Origin: Segetibacter aerophilus
GTDB taxonomy: Bacteria; Bacteroidota; Bacteroidia; Chitinophagales; Chitinophagaceae
Direction of reading: 5' to 3'
Length of the DNA: 64,000 bases
Assembly: GCF_007991655.1 (NCBI RefSeq)
Contig: NZ_BJYT01000001.1
Span: 186,001-250,000, forward strand
Part shown: positions 54,046 to 61,298 of the stretch, in pieces
Layout: every line of letters begins with the position of its first letter
How positions within the stretch are numbered: the stretch's first letter is position 1
Made by a program: the position numbers and the translations under genes
Notes under the pieces: model-generated
Databases searched by the model: none
Seen by the model: the letters and a program-made list of their open reading frames with translations, nothing else
What the model was told of the DNA's origin: nothing

Positions 54046-55041
54046 TTATTTTGTATTTCTTTCTACTCTAAACTTACCAATGGCTTCATAAGCTGCTTTA
54101 CGGGCGCGGTTAATCCCCCCTAAAGGTTGATTTTCTTTGTGGCAGTGCCACGGCGAATAAGTAAGATTTTCGCCAAGAGTGTTTACTTCAGGTGTATCAA
54201 ATTCCTGTTTTAGTATTTCGATCGTGGCCACTTTGTGCCAGGGCGATTTCCATTCTACACAGACATCTTCCATTGGCATCTTTACAGGATCTTCCTGAAG
54301 CTGAATTTTAAAGTCATAATAAACAGAGCCGGCAGACAGGTCCTGCTTCATTCGGTTGCGCAGAAAATTCTTGTCCTTCAGATCAGTTGCAGGCTCAAGG
54401 TTTTCTGTAGCAGGGAACGCCCCATACTTAACTGCTTGGTCAGGTTTCCCTAATCTAAACGGGCTTACGCTGTAATATTTCAACGAAAACATGTTACGGG
54501 TTTTTTTCTGACTTTGTAGTGTACGATAAAGGGTCATCCAGTTTATAGGATTGAGGGCAAACAAAACGAGTCCCATCGTTCCATTACATACGGCCCGCAC
54601 ATTTCTCACTACATCCTTTACGTTAGGAGACATGAGAATAGGATAACTTACCATTAGGAAGTCCTGCGATTGAGGAAACCAGTGATCTTGAACAAGCATC
54701 TCGCCTGGAACATCTAAAAGTTTAATTGCCATCCCCCGCAAATCTGGCTTCTTGTCGTCAACCACTGTAACACTACCATTAGAAATACGTATCCATGCGT
54801 CGTAACTTTTGCCAGGAACGAGAAAGCCATATTGATAATTTTTCGGAAGATCTGGCAGAACAGTAAAAGTTGCTTTGACGCAGCCATGCATTTTTGCGTG
54901 AAACTGTCTCAAGGTTTTTCCCGGAGGGAAGTCGCGGTTGAGCCTTTTAATTACGATATCAATTATCTTTTGTGTGTCTTGTTCTTCATTCGGTTCGAAA
55001 TACTCTTTTCCAATTTCAAGCATTTGTGATTTTACAGACAT
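54046..55041 (-). CDS. Catalase-family heme protein (short form)
   Basis: This 331-aa protein has catalase-fold landmarks. The distal His is H48 in FHAKMHGCVKATF. The RGFA-like block is DLRGMAIKL. The proximal heme tyrosine is probably Y318, in an R-x3-Y context (R314-KAA-Y318) after SPWH. At 331 aa it is far shorter than true catalases (~480), and fits the small catalase-like or allene-oxide-synthase-like group that rearranges peroxides. No signal peptide is present. It is the last gene of the redox block and overlaps the DyP gene by 10 bases, so it is translationally coupled. Confidence 0.78.
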   Translation of the reverse strand: MSVKSQMLEIGKEYFEPNEEQDTQKIIDIVIKRLNRDFPPGKTLRQFHAKMHGCVKATFTVLPDLPKNYQYGFLVPGKSYDAWIRISNGSVTVVDDKKPDLRGMAIKLLDVPGEMLVQDHWFPQSQDFLMVSYPILMSPNVKDVVRNVRAVCNGTMGLVLFALNPINWMTLYRTLQSQKKTRNMFSLKYYSVSPFRLGKPDQAVKYGAFPATENLEPATDLKDKNFLRNRMKQDLSAGSVYYDFKIQLQEDPVKMPMEDVCVEWKSPWHKVATIEILKQEFDTPEVNTLGENLTYSPWHCHKENQPLGGINRARKAAYEAIGKFRVERNTK

Positions 55042-56456
55042 GATAAGTATTTAAGTGCTCTGATGCCGGGCATGAAAAAATAAGCTCCACCTTTTACTGT
55101 TACAAATTCAGGAACGTCGGTGAACCTTTTTCGAAGGGTTTTGTCGGGAATGGTAAAAGTGCCCGTTGTTTTGTGGTCAGAAGGGTAATGGTGATTTCCA
55201 ATTATAGGATCGCGCTCATCGTGAAGGCCATTGAACTTTGGATTATTAACCCAGGCATTTTGAATAAATTCAAATTGCCGCCCGAGATCAGCATTAAAAC
55301 AGATGAAATGCAGTCCCCGCTCTCCCTGGATATCTTTTACCTGTAGGATATCCTGTGGTTTCATTTCTTCCGTTACTGGTTGCCCGTACGACCGACCTCG
55401 CCGTAGAATGCGATGTTTGTTCGCTACTTTCATGGAAGCCAGGCGATCCATATCCAAAGCGTCACGTGGGTGTGATCTTCTTATATGTGATGCAAAAGGG
55501 CAACGGAGGCCTAGCTCATCTACTGAACGATAGTCAAACTTATTGTCGTTGTTGTGGTCTTTAATCTCCTCGTCAGGACATACAATTACTGGTGCTCCCC
55601 CTGGCCAACGGCCAACCATTTTCGCAGCCAGTTTTACCATCTCTTTAGCATCACTTTCGCCATTTTCTTTTTGCGTGCTTTTTTGCATGTAGTTCCAAAA
55701 CAGTTCCACGTCCTGCTTCAGTTGCCTGAATACCATATAACTTCCATTCTTGCCCAAGTCATATTTTCCCAGCTTTGCCTTTGATGGAGGCAGGCATTCT
55801 GCAGCGTCTTTGTCGCCGGCAGTTGGGGTAGGCGTGTATTGGTTGTATTCATTCTTATAACCTAAAATAAATTCTCCCGTTGAAACCATGTTTTCAGGTT
55901 CGTCTTGCCTGCTCAGACCTTTAATAGTCGGCTGTGATATTCCGTCTTGGAAACCGAAGTGCTCTTTTCGTTCGTAAAGAACGCTAGTGTCTAATTTTGT
56001 TACTTCAGATAATCCATATCGTCCCAACTGTGCAATGTGTTTATCCTGCAGATTTTGTAATGCTCCCGCATCAGTCGCATAAAGCATTAATAAAATGTGC
56101 ACCTCATCAGTATTCTTGCCGCCCCATTCCCAATTGTCTGGTGCACTTTCTCCAAAATCGCCTAAAAAAAGCTGTTTGTGTTTGGTTATCATTCCATCTT
56201 CAAATTCAAGAGGGAACGTGTCAAGAACTTGCTTATTTAAACCGAGCGCTGCCATTGCATTAAAGGTCAAAGCAATATTTAATGCAAGCTCCGGTTTTCT
56301 TTCTTCACCGGAGGTGATTTCAGGAGATACAACATGGAGCCATTTCTTAGCCAAAGTAGGATCGCTTATTCGAAGCAACAGGAACGCAGCCGCGGGAAGG
56401 TTTGAATAACCTCGTATAATGATGCCCTGAATATCTTTAAGTTCCAAGATTTCCAT
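55032..56456 (-). CDS. DyP-type heme peroxidase
   Basis: This 474-aa protein keeps the DyP hallmark GxxDG as GFQDG (D171) and the proximal heme His H324 in CPFASHIRRSHPR. LRRGRSYG further on probably holds the distal arginine. No Tat leader is seen, so it is probably cytosolic or encapsulated; no encapsulin gene is adjacent. It is longer than the ~300-aa B-type enzymes. It overlaps the catalase-like gene downstream by 10 bases and is separated from the duplicated-domain gene upstream by a 280-bp spacer with two repeats. Confidence 0.88.
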   Translation of the reverse strand: MEILELKDIQGIIIRGYSNLPAAAFLLLRISDPTLAKKWLHVVSPEITSGEERKPELALNIALTFNAMAALGLNKQVLDTFPLEFEDGMITKHKQLFLGDFGESAPDNWEWGGKNTDEVHILLMLYATDAGALQNLQDKHIAQLGRYGLSEVTKLDTSVLYERKEHFGFQDGISQPTIKGLSRQDEPENMVSTGEFILGYKNEYNQYTPTPTAGDKDAAECLPPSKAKLGKYDLGKNGSYMVFRQLKQDVELFWNYMQKSTQKENGESDAKEMVKLAAKMVGRWPGGAPVIVCPDEEIKDHNNDNKFDYRSVDELGLRCPFASHIRRSHPRDALDMDRLASMKVANKHRILRRGRSYGQPVTEEMKPQDILQVKDIQGERGLHFICFNADLGRQFEFIQNAWVNNPKFNGLHDERDPIIGNHHYPSDHKTTGTFTIPDKTLRKRFTDVPEFVTVKGGAYFFMPGIRALKYLSCL

Positions 56457-56514
56457 ACTGTTTTATCTTAAAGTTTTTAGGTTGGATTTACTTTCAACGA
56501 TTTTTGCATGATTT

Positions 56515-56552
56515 GCTGAATAACGAAAAATCTGTTCACGAGTGCGACGCAA
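56515..56552 (+). repeat. Dispersed dyad repeat, copy 12 (subtype A)
   Basis: GCTGA at 56515 and core GTTCACGAGTGCGACGCAA at 56534-56552. The dyad is intact, while the outer GTACAAG part is changed. Confidence 0.7.
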
Positions 56553-56640
56553 CAATGTTGTAAGTAGCACGGCAGGTATGGCTCAAAAATTATTGTTTTT
56601 TATTATGTTTGGCCAGCTTCAAACGTTCTTTTAGGCATTG

Positions 56641-56678
56641 TTGTGTCACTCACTTGTGCTCCCGCCTCTTTATTCCGC
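56641..56678 (-). repeat. Dispersed dyad repeat, copy 13 (subtype B)
   Basis: On the plus strand TTGTGTCACTCACTTGTGC (56641-56659), ending TCCGC at 56674-56678. It is inverted to copy 12, and the CAACAATG flank of copy 12 is complementary to its own flank. Confidence 0.72.
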
Positions 56679-56736
56679 GTCTGCCTACTGTTGATGTTTT
56701 TAAACTTGCCTTGCGCAGATTGAACCTGCCCGCGGG

Positions 56737-58017
56737 CTACAACAAACTCAACCAGTGTGCTGCTTCTTTTTCGTTCATACTTCCATATAAACCATCTCTT
56801 ATTTTCGAATTATTAAAGATGTTTTTTACTGAAACCTCTTTATTGGCAGTGTACCAAACATTGGTAATAGTCTGAAACTTTCTCGCCCAATTCATAAAGC
56901 CGTTCGCATCGTCCGCCCCGCCATAAATCATCAACCGGGTTTTGGGGTAGCCGACCGTATGACAAAACATTAAAGAGAGTTGTTTGCCGGCAATGTTTAT
57001 AAAATCTCGCAGGTAGCTTTCCGAGTTTCCATCAAAATTGCTCAGAAAGATCATTTGCTTACCGTCATTAACAATAACCCATCGGGCGAAATGAACTGTA
57101 GGAATACCTGACAGTTTTCCCTTGCTGTATATATAAGGAGCTAAAAAGTTAGTCATGTTCAATAAGAACATCATTGTTTTTAGACGGATAACTCCAGGCT
57201 TAATGTTACCCATTGCTGAGAATTGAGCTTGCACAGGGCTTGTCTCCCGTTCAACTAATTCCCGGATATGGTTCTTGTCTAATTCGTAAGAAACATTTTT
57301 TTCTGTGATTTCTGTTAATAGTATAAGAAACAACCAGGCAATCACAAATGGAATGATAAGGGGTAGCAGCACAACCAGAGCGATGCAAACGAAAGCGAGC
57401 TTAATGTAGAAGCCTAGTTCGGATAGAATAAATGGTTTTGGAGCTCGTTTTTTTGCCCAGCTTAGAGTGGGATTATTGTGTACGAACTCAATCACCTTCT
57501 TCCTGATGTAGACCGGTCCTTTGTCTCTAAGAGCAGATTGTTGAGAGTCAATAAAGCTTTCAATCTGGTCTCGCAACTCATTTTCCTGTCTCACCTGCAA
57601 AACAGTTCGGTGGCCAATACCCACATAAAAAACTGCATTTTCCACCGTTTTTAGTTCCAGGTATCGACGCAGAGCTTCCCTGTTATAAGCAATGTTTTCA
57701 GGAAAGTCTTCGCAGAAGGAAAACATTTTCCATAGGCCATCACCTGCAACGGTTACTAGTTCTTCCAAATGATTTTTGTAAGGCTGGTCGTAGTTCGTTG
57801 TAAAAATGAGGTAAGGCGCAACGTTGTTTCCAAGAGCGTCCGTGCTCTCATTAAATACCACAAAACGGGCAAAATGAATGCTTGTAATTTTTTTGAATGG
57901 TATAATTGAATTTGTCTCAACGTCCTCGGCTACGATTTGCTCACAAAGAGCAATCGCATCCTGCTTCATACCGGGTTTTATGTGGGCAAGAACAGATAAC
58001 GCGCCGTGCTTGGTCAT
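56737..58017 (-). CDS. Membrane protein with two copies of an IKPG...HFAR...N[YF]D domain
   Basis: This 426-aa protein has an internal duplication. Copy A has IKPG (13-16), SIHFARFVVFNE (46-57) and FTTNYD (72-77). Copy B has IKPG (272-275), TVHFARWVIVND (307-318) and FLSNFD (324-329). A hydrophobic hairpin of two helices (about 203-235) lies between them. The HFARWV phrase is reminiscent of ferredoxin-like dimeric alpha/beta-barrel (DyP-type) folds, but this is a guess. The gene is 18 bases after GMC oxidoreductase on the same strand. I do not recognise a named family. Confidence 0.75.
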   Translation of the reverse strand: MTKHGALSVLAHIKPGMKQDAIALCEQIVAEDVETNSIIPFKKITSIHFARFVVFNESTDALGNNVAPYLIFTTNYDQPYKNHLEELVTVAGDGLWKMFSFCEDFPENIAYNREALRRYLELKTVENAVFYVGIGHRTVLQVRQENELRDQIESFIDSQQSALRDKGPVYIRKKVIEFVHNNPTLSWAKKRAPKPFILSELGFYIKLAFVCIALVVLLPLIIPFVIAWLFLILLTEITEKNVSYELDKNHIRELVERETSPVQAQFSAMGNIKPGVIRLKTMMFLLNMTNFLAPYIYSKGKLSGIPTVHFARWVIVNDGKQMIFLSNFDGNSESYLRDFINIAGKQLSLMFCHTVGYPKTRLMIYGGADDANGFMNWARKFQTITNVWYTANKEVSVKNIFNNSKIRDGLYGSMNEKEAAHWLSLL

Positions 58018-58035
58018 ATTTGTTTTAGAAATGAT

Positions 58036-60390
58036 TTAGAAGGAGGGTAGTTTTGATTTTACGTAGATATCGAAAAGAGAGCCCGAAAAGTACTTTCCAA
58101 ACTGGGCCATTATTTTAACCTCTTCGATTTTAGATTTTGCATGTAACACCTTCATAGTAGTCATCTGTTTTGCAAAGTCTGCTGTTTCAATAACCAGGAT
58201 ACCTTTGCCTAAAACAGGTGATGTTTCATCGTTACCGTCATGTACTGTTATAAAAAGAGTGCAGGTGTCTTTCCACATGTCAAAACCTTTATCGTCCCGT
58301 ACTACTTTGTAACCGTAGAAATAATAGTTTTTACATTCTTCTGAATGCATCAACATGCTATACTTCATTAGTTTAGTTGGTACGTCCGCTACCTCATCTA
58401 CAAATAAATTGAAAACGCCATCACTAATCGTGAGCGGTTTGGATGACAGTGCCGGAGCCTTCACAACACCTTCAAGCTGTGCCTTATGATTTTTGTCTTT
58501 CAGCATTGTTTCCACGTCATTCGAGGTTACAGTGAGCGTGAATTCAAATGCAGATCCGCTTTCCTTACCCAGCTTTTCTCCGATGTCGAAACTTGCTGTC
58601 TCGTTAGTCGAGAAGTAACCTTTCATTGTTTCTGTAAACTGGATACCCGGTTTACGTTCATTGTTTGGTAAAACAACGTCTTTGTAACTGTAGTCTATGG
58701 TAAAACCATAATCGGCAGCCATTAATTCACAACTTCTTTCCGCCAGGGCAGAGATTGTTATTAAAGGATTTACTCCCAACGGCAATGGTATAATAGCGCC
58801 ATCTGAAATGTACAGTCCCTTGTGAACCTCAGTGCCTGTATTTGAAGAAAAAACTTCTCCTTTATGATTGACAACTCCTTTCTCTGCATCATCACCCATT
58901 ACACATCCACCGAGAGGATGGACCGTCATCAGGTCGTAATTCAACAACTTTGTCCATGTTGGGTTCACCACGTATTCACCACCTATTGCTTCTGTTGCTT
59001 CGCGCAATTTTTTATCTACATCTGTAAAAATGGGTTGTTTGCCAACGCCCTTCCAGGTAATCTTTAAATGATCGTCTTCAAGACTCATTTTTCCATTTCC
59101 ATCATCATGTGCCATTACGAGGAAAGCTTGTGTATGTTCTACCGCTCCGTGATGAGGTCCTCTTACCATACTATCTAATTCGCGGGCCTTTTTCTTTGCA
59201 AAATCAACAATACCGTCGGCGTGTTCTTTGCCAAAAAGCTTTGATATTGCTAACATGGATGGTGTGATTGCCGGAGCTACTGCACCCGGCACGTTGCCGT
59301 CTTCTATAACAATTCCTGCTTCGAGTACAGGTTGTTCGCGTAGGTCAATTACCGAAGTAATGCATGGGCCAACAGGATCAAGACTTCCCGGAGCATGAGG
59401 GCCAAAGCCAACGGTATTTACTCGCTCGTCGCAGTTGTATCCAAACCCGAGAACATCGCCGTTCCCCGTGAATCGTTCTCCGACTTTATTAGAGGTTGTT
59501 AAGCCTCTTTCTTTAGATCGGAGTAAGATTTCTGTGCTACCCAAAGAACCTGCCCCGATGACAACAATATCGGCAGTAACAAAAAGTTCGGGAGCACCGA
59601 ATATCTCGCTGTTGGCTGTTTGTATTTTATAATGAACACTCCATTTACCATTTGCTCCTCTTGATATATACTTGACCGACACCTCAGTAAATATTTCCGC
59701 TCCATGGTTCTTTGCATCAGGCAGGTAGTTCATTAGTGTAGTATTCTTCGCCCCGTAATTGCAACCGGTCATGCAATCGCCACATAGCTTACACTCATAC
59801 TGGTCCTGTCCCGCATTATTTTTACCATCTTTAAAAGTTACATTGATATCAAGATACTTTGCTGTTTGTCCCATGCCTGCTGCTGACTTTTTCATTGCCT
59901 CAGCTTTGGGTAATTTTGGCCAACCGTTTTGACCTTCCGGATAGGGGTTTGGCTGCAACATATGCTTTGCCCTCGCAATATTTCTCCAATAAGAATCTGG
60001 GTCTTGTCTTATAGCAGTGGGCCACTCTGCATGTTCCAGTACTCTTTTCTCGGGAACGAGTGAAACATTTGCATTCACCAGAGATGTTCCGCCTAAGCCA
60101 CAACCCTTGAATACACTTATATCATCGTTCATATGGAAATCATATAAGCCCGTTTTAGAACCAATGTGTTTCCCCTTGGTACTAAACTGCATTTCTTTTA
60201 GTGCCTGCACATTTGTTCTTGGATATTCCCCCGGTAAAAATTCTTTTCCTCTTTCAAGCAGGCAAACTTTTTTACCTCCTCTCGAAAGACGAGAAGCAGC
60301 AATGCTTGCACCGTATCCTGAGCCAATTACAACTACATCATAATGGTTTTTAATATCTCCTATTGGTGAAGACAATCGTTTGAAATTCAT
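58036..60390 (-). CDS. GMC oxidoreductase (cholesterol-oxidase-like) with a four-cysteine insert and extra C-terminal domain
   Basis: This 784-aa flavoprotein has the FAD-binding GSGYGASIAASRL (23-35) and GCGLGGTSLVNANV near residue 97. The catalytic end contains HPLGGCVMGDD and GVNPLITISALAERS. Uniquely, residues 200-210 read C-x2-C-x2-C-x3-C (C200, C203, C206, C210), like a 4Fe-4S ferredoxin motif. From about 550 to 784 there is an extra beta-rich domain with no catalytic motif that I know. It should oxidise an alcohol or sterol-like substrate with FAD and may feed peroxide to the co-encoded peroxidases. It is the first gene of the block. Confidence 0.85.
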   Translation of the reverse strand: MNFKRLSSPIGDIKNHYDVVVIGSGYGASIAASRLSRGGKKVCLLERGKEFLPGEYPRTNVQALKEMQFSTKGKHIGSKTGLYDFHMNDDISVFKGCGLGGTSLVNANVSLVPEKRVLEHAEWPTAIRQDPDSYWRNIARAKHMLQPNPYPEGQNGWPKLPKAEAMKKSAAGMGQTAKYLDINVTFKDGKNNAGQDQYECKLCGDCMTGCNYGAKNTTLMNYLPDAKNHGAEIFTEVSVKYISRGANGKWSVHYKIQTANSEIFGAPELFVTADIVVIGAGSLGSTEILLRSKERGLTTSNKVGERFTGNGDVLGFGYNCDERVNTVGFGPHAPGSLDPVGPCITSVIDLREQPVLEAGIVIEDGNVPGAVAPAITPSMLAISKLFGKEHADGIVDFAKKKARELDSMVRGPHHGAVEHTQAFLVMAHDDGNGKMSLEDDHLKITWKGVGKQPIFTDVDKKLREATEAIGGEYVVNPTWTKLLNYDLMTVHPLGGCVMGDDAEKGVVNHKGEVFSSNTGTEVHKGLYISDGAIIPLPLGVNPLITISALAERSCELMAADYGFTIDYSYKDVVLPNNERKPGIQFTETMKGYFSTNETASFDIGEKLGKESGSAFEFTLTVTSNDVETMLKDKNHKAQLEGVVKAPALSSKPLTISDGVFNLFVDEVADVPTKLMKYSMLMHSEECKNYYFYGYKVVRDDKGFDMWKDTCTLFITVHDGNDETSPVLGKGILVIETADFAKQMTTMKVLHAKSKIEEVKIMAQFGKYFSGSLFDIYVKSKLPSF

Positions 60391-60487
60391 AAAATGTTTT
60401 ATTGAGGATTTTCAGGAAAATAATAAAGTAGAGAAATATTTATTGCTTCTTATTTGTCTTAATTAAAAAGCTTGATACAAAGACTAG

Positions 60488-60700
60488 GGATATCCGAGGG
60501 AGAAGGAGCGGACTGGTAAAGAGATTAAAGAAGTGGGTGTGGTAATCCGGAAAGACGGTAGTGGCTTCATTAGTTTTGGCATTGAGAATAGCAGTTATAT
60601 AAATAAGGTCACCTACAAGTATAGAAAAACAAATTCGTTATTCATAATTTTCAAAGGAGATATTTCATTGAGGAGCTTGACTGCAAAAACAAAAAAGTAG
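60488..60700 (+). pseudogene. Open frame without ATG, possible gene remnant
   Basis: Seventy codons are open on the plus strand, ending in TAG at 60698-60700. The translation has protein-like stretches such as KEIKEVGVVIRKDGSGFISFG. No ATG is present; a GTG at 60533 would give 55 aa. It could be a remnant or chance. I recognise no family. Confidence 0.2.
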
Positions 60701-60713
60701 CAAAATAAAAAAA

Positions 60714-60731
60714 GCCATACTTAAGTATGGC
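60714..60731 (-). terminator. Intrinsic terminator after the small membrane protein
   Basis: GCCATACTTAAGTATGGC is a perfect 18-base palindrome, and on the minus strand it is followed by TTTTTTTATTTTG. Confidence 0.85.
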
Positions 60732-60775
60732 CCGGTTAATTTTTATAAAATATTGAAATAAGGCTAAAAGGTTTT

Positions 60776-61084
60776 TTAAACTACATCGTCTGAAGTTGTC
60801 TTCGTAACAGTAACTCTGTCCGTACGACTTGCAGTGGTTGCACTATCGCCACGACCACGTAGTAATGCAACCAGCAGTAAAATAAAGACGGCCGCTCCAA
60901 CCACCCAAACCCATGGTGAAGCATACCAATCACTCGACTCAGAAGTAACTGAGACTGACTTTGTAGTAGTGCTTGAACCCGAAGCTGAACTGCCATCTTG
61001 CGCCCAAAGAATAGTTTGAAAGAAGGCAATCATTAGCAAGGAAAGAAATGGCTTTAGCATCAAACCTTTTGAAATCTTTTTCAT
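60776..61084 (-). CDS. Small exported single-TM protein (paralogue-like to 6242-6442)
   Basis: Start placed at the ATG at 61084, giving 102 aa; an ATG at 61132 adds 16 residues. It has a signal peptide (cut near ILWAQ), a Ser/Thr-rich linker, one helix (about 57-76, entering as W58-V-W60-V-V-G), then a Thr/Ser/Arg-rich tail. The same W-x-W-[IV]-[IV]-G design is found in the 66-aa protein at 6242-6442. A strong terminator follows. The function is not evident. Confidence 0.7.
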   Translation of the reverse strand: MKKISKGLMLKPFLSLLMIAFFQTILWAQDGSSASGSSTTTKSVSVTSESSDWYASPWVWVVGAAVFILLLVALLRGRGDSATTASRTDRVTVTKTTSDDVV

Positions 61085-61250
61085 AATAATTTTTTTGTGG
61101 TTGATTAAAAAAATTTTGTTTTCCAATTCCATTTCGATTGCTTCAACAACTAAGCCAACTTAAATTTCAATAATATTTTCGTTTGATGAAAACGCTATTA
61201 AAAACATGTAAAGCTTATGGCAACAATAAGCAACTAAAGGGTAAAAAAAA

Positions 61251-61276
61251 CGGCAGCTATTAGTCAATAGCTGCCG
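61251..61276 (-). terminator. Intrinsic terminator after the amidohydrolase gene
   Basis: CGGCAGCTATT and AATAGCTGCCG pair perfectly (11 bp) around a 4-nt loop. On the minus strand it is followed by a run of eight T. Confidence 0.92.
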
Positions 61277-61298
61277 CTGTAAGTATCGTTGAAGTTTC

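Larger units (their letters stand above)
60391..60775. other. 385-bp spacer upstream of the GMC gene
   Basis: It contains the promoter of the redox block on the minus strand, an open frame without ATG at 60488-60700, and a palindromic terminator at 60714-60731. Confidence 0.55.
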
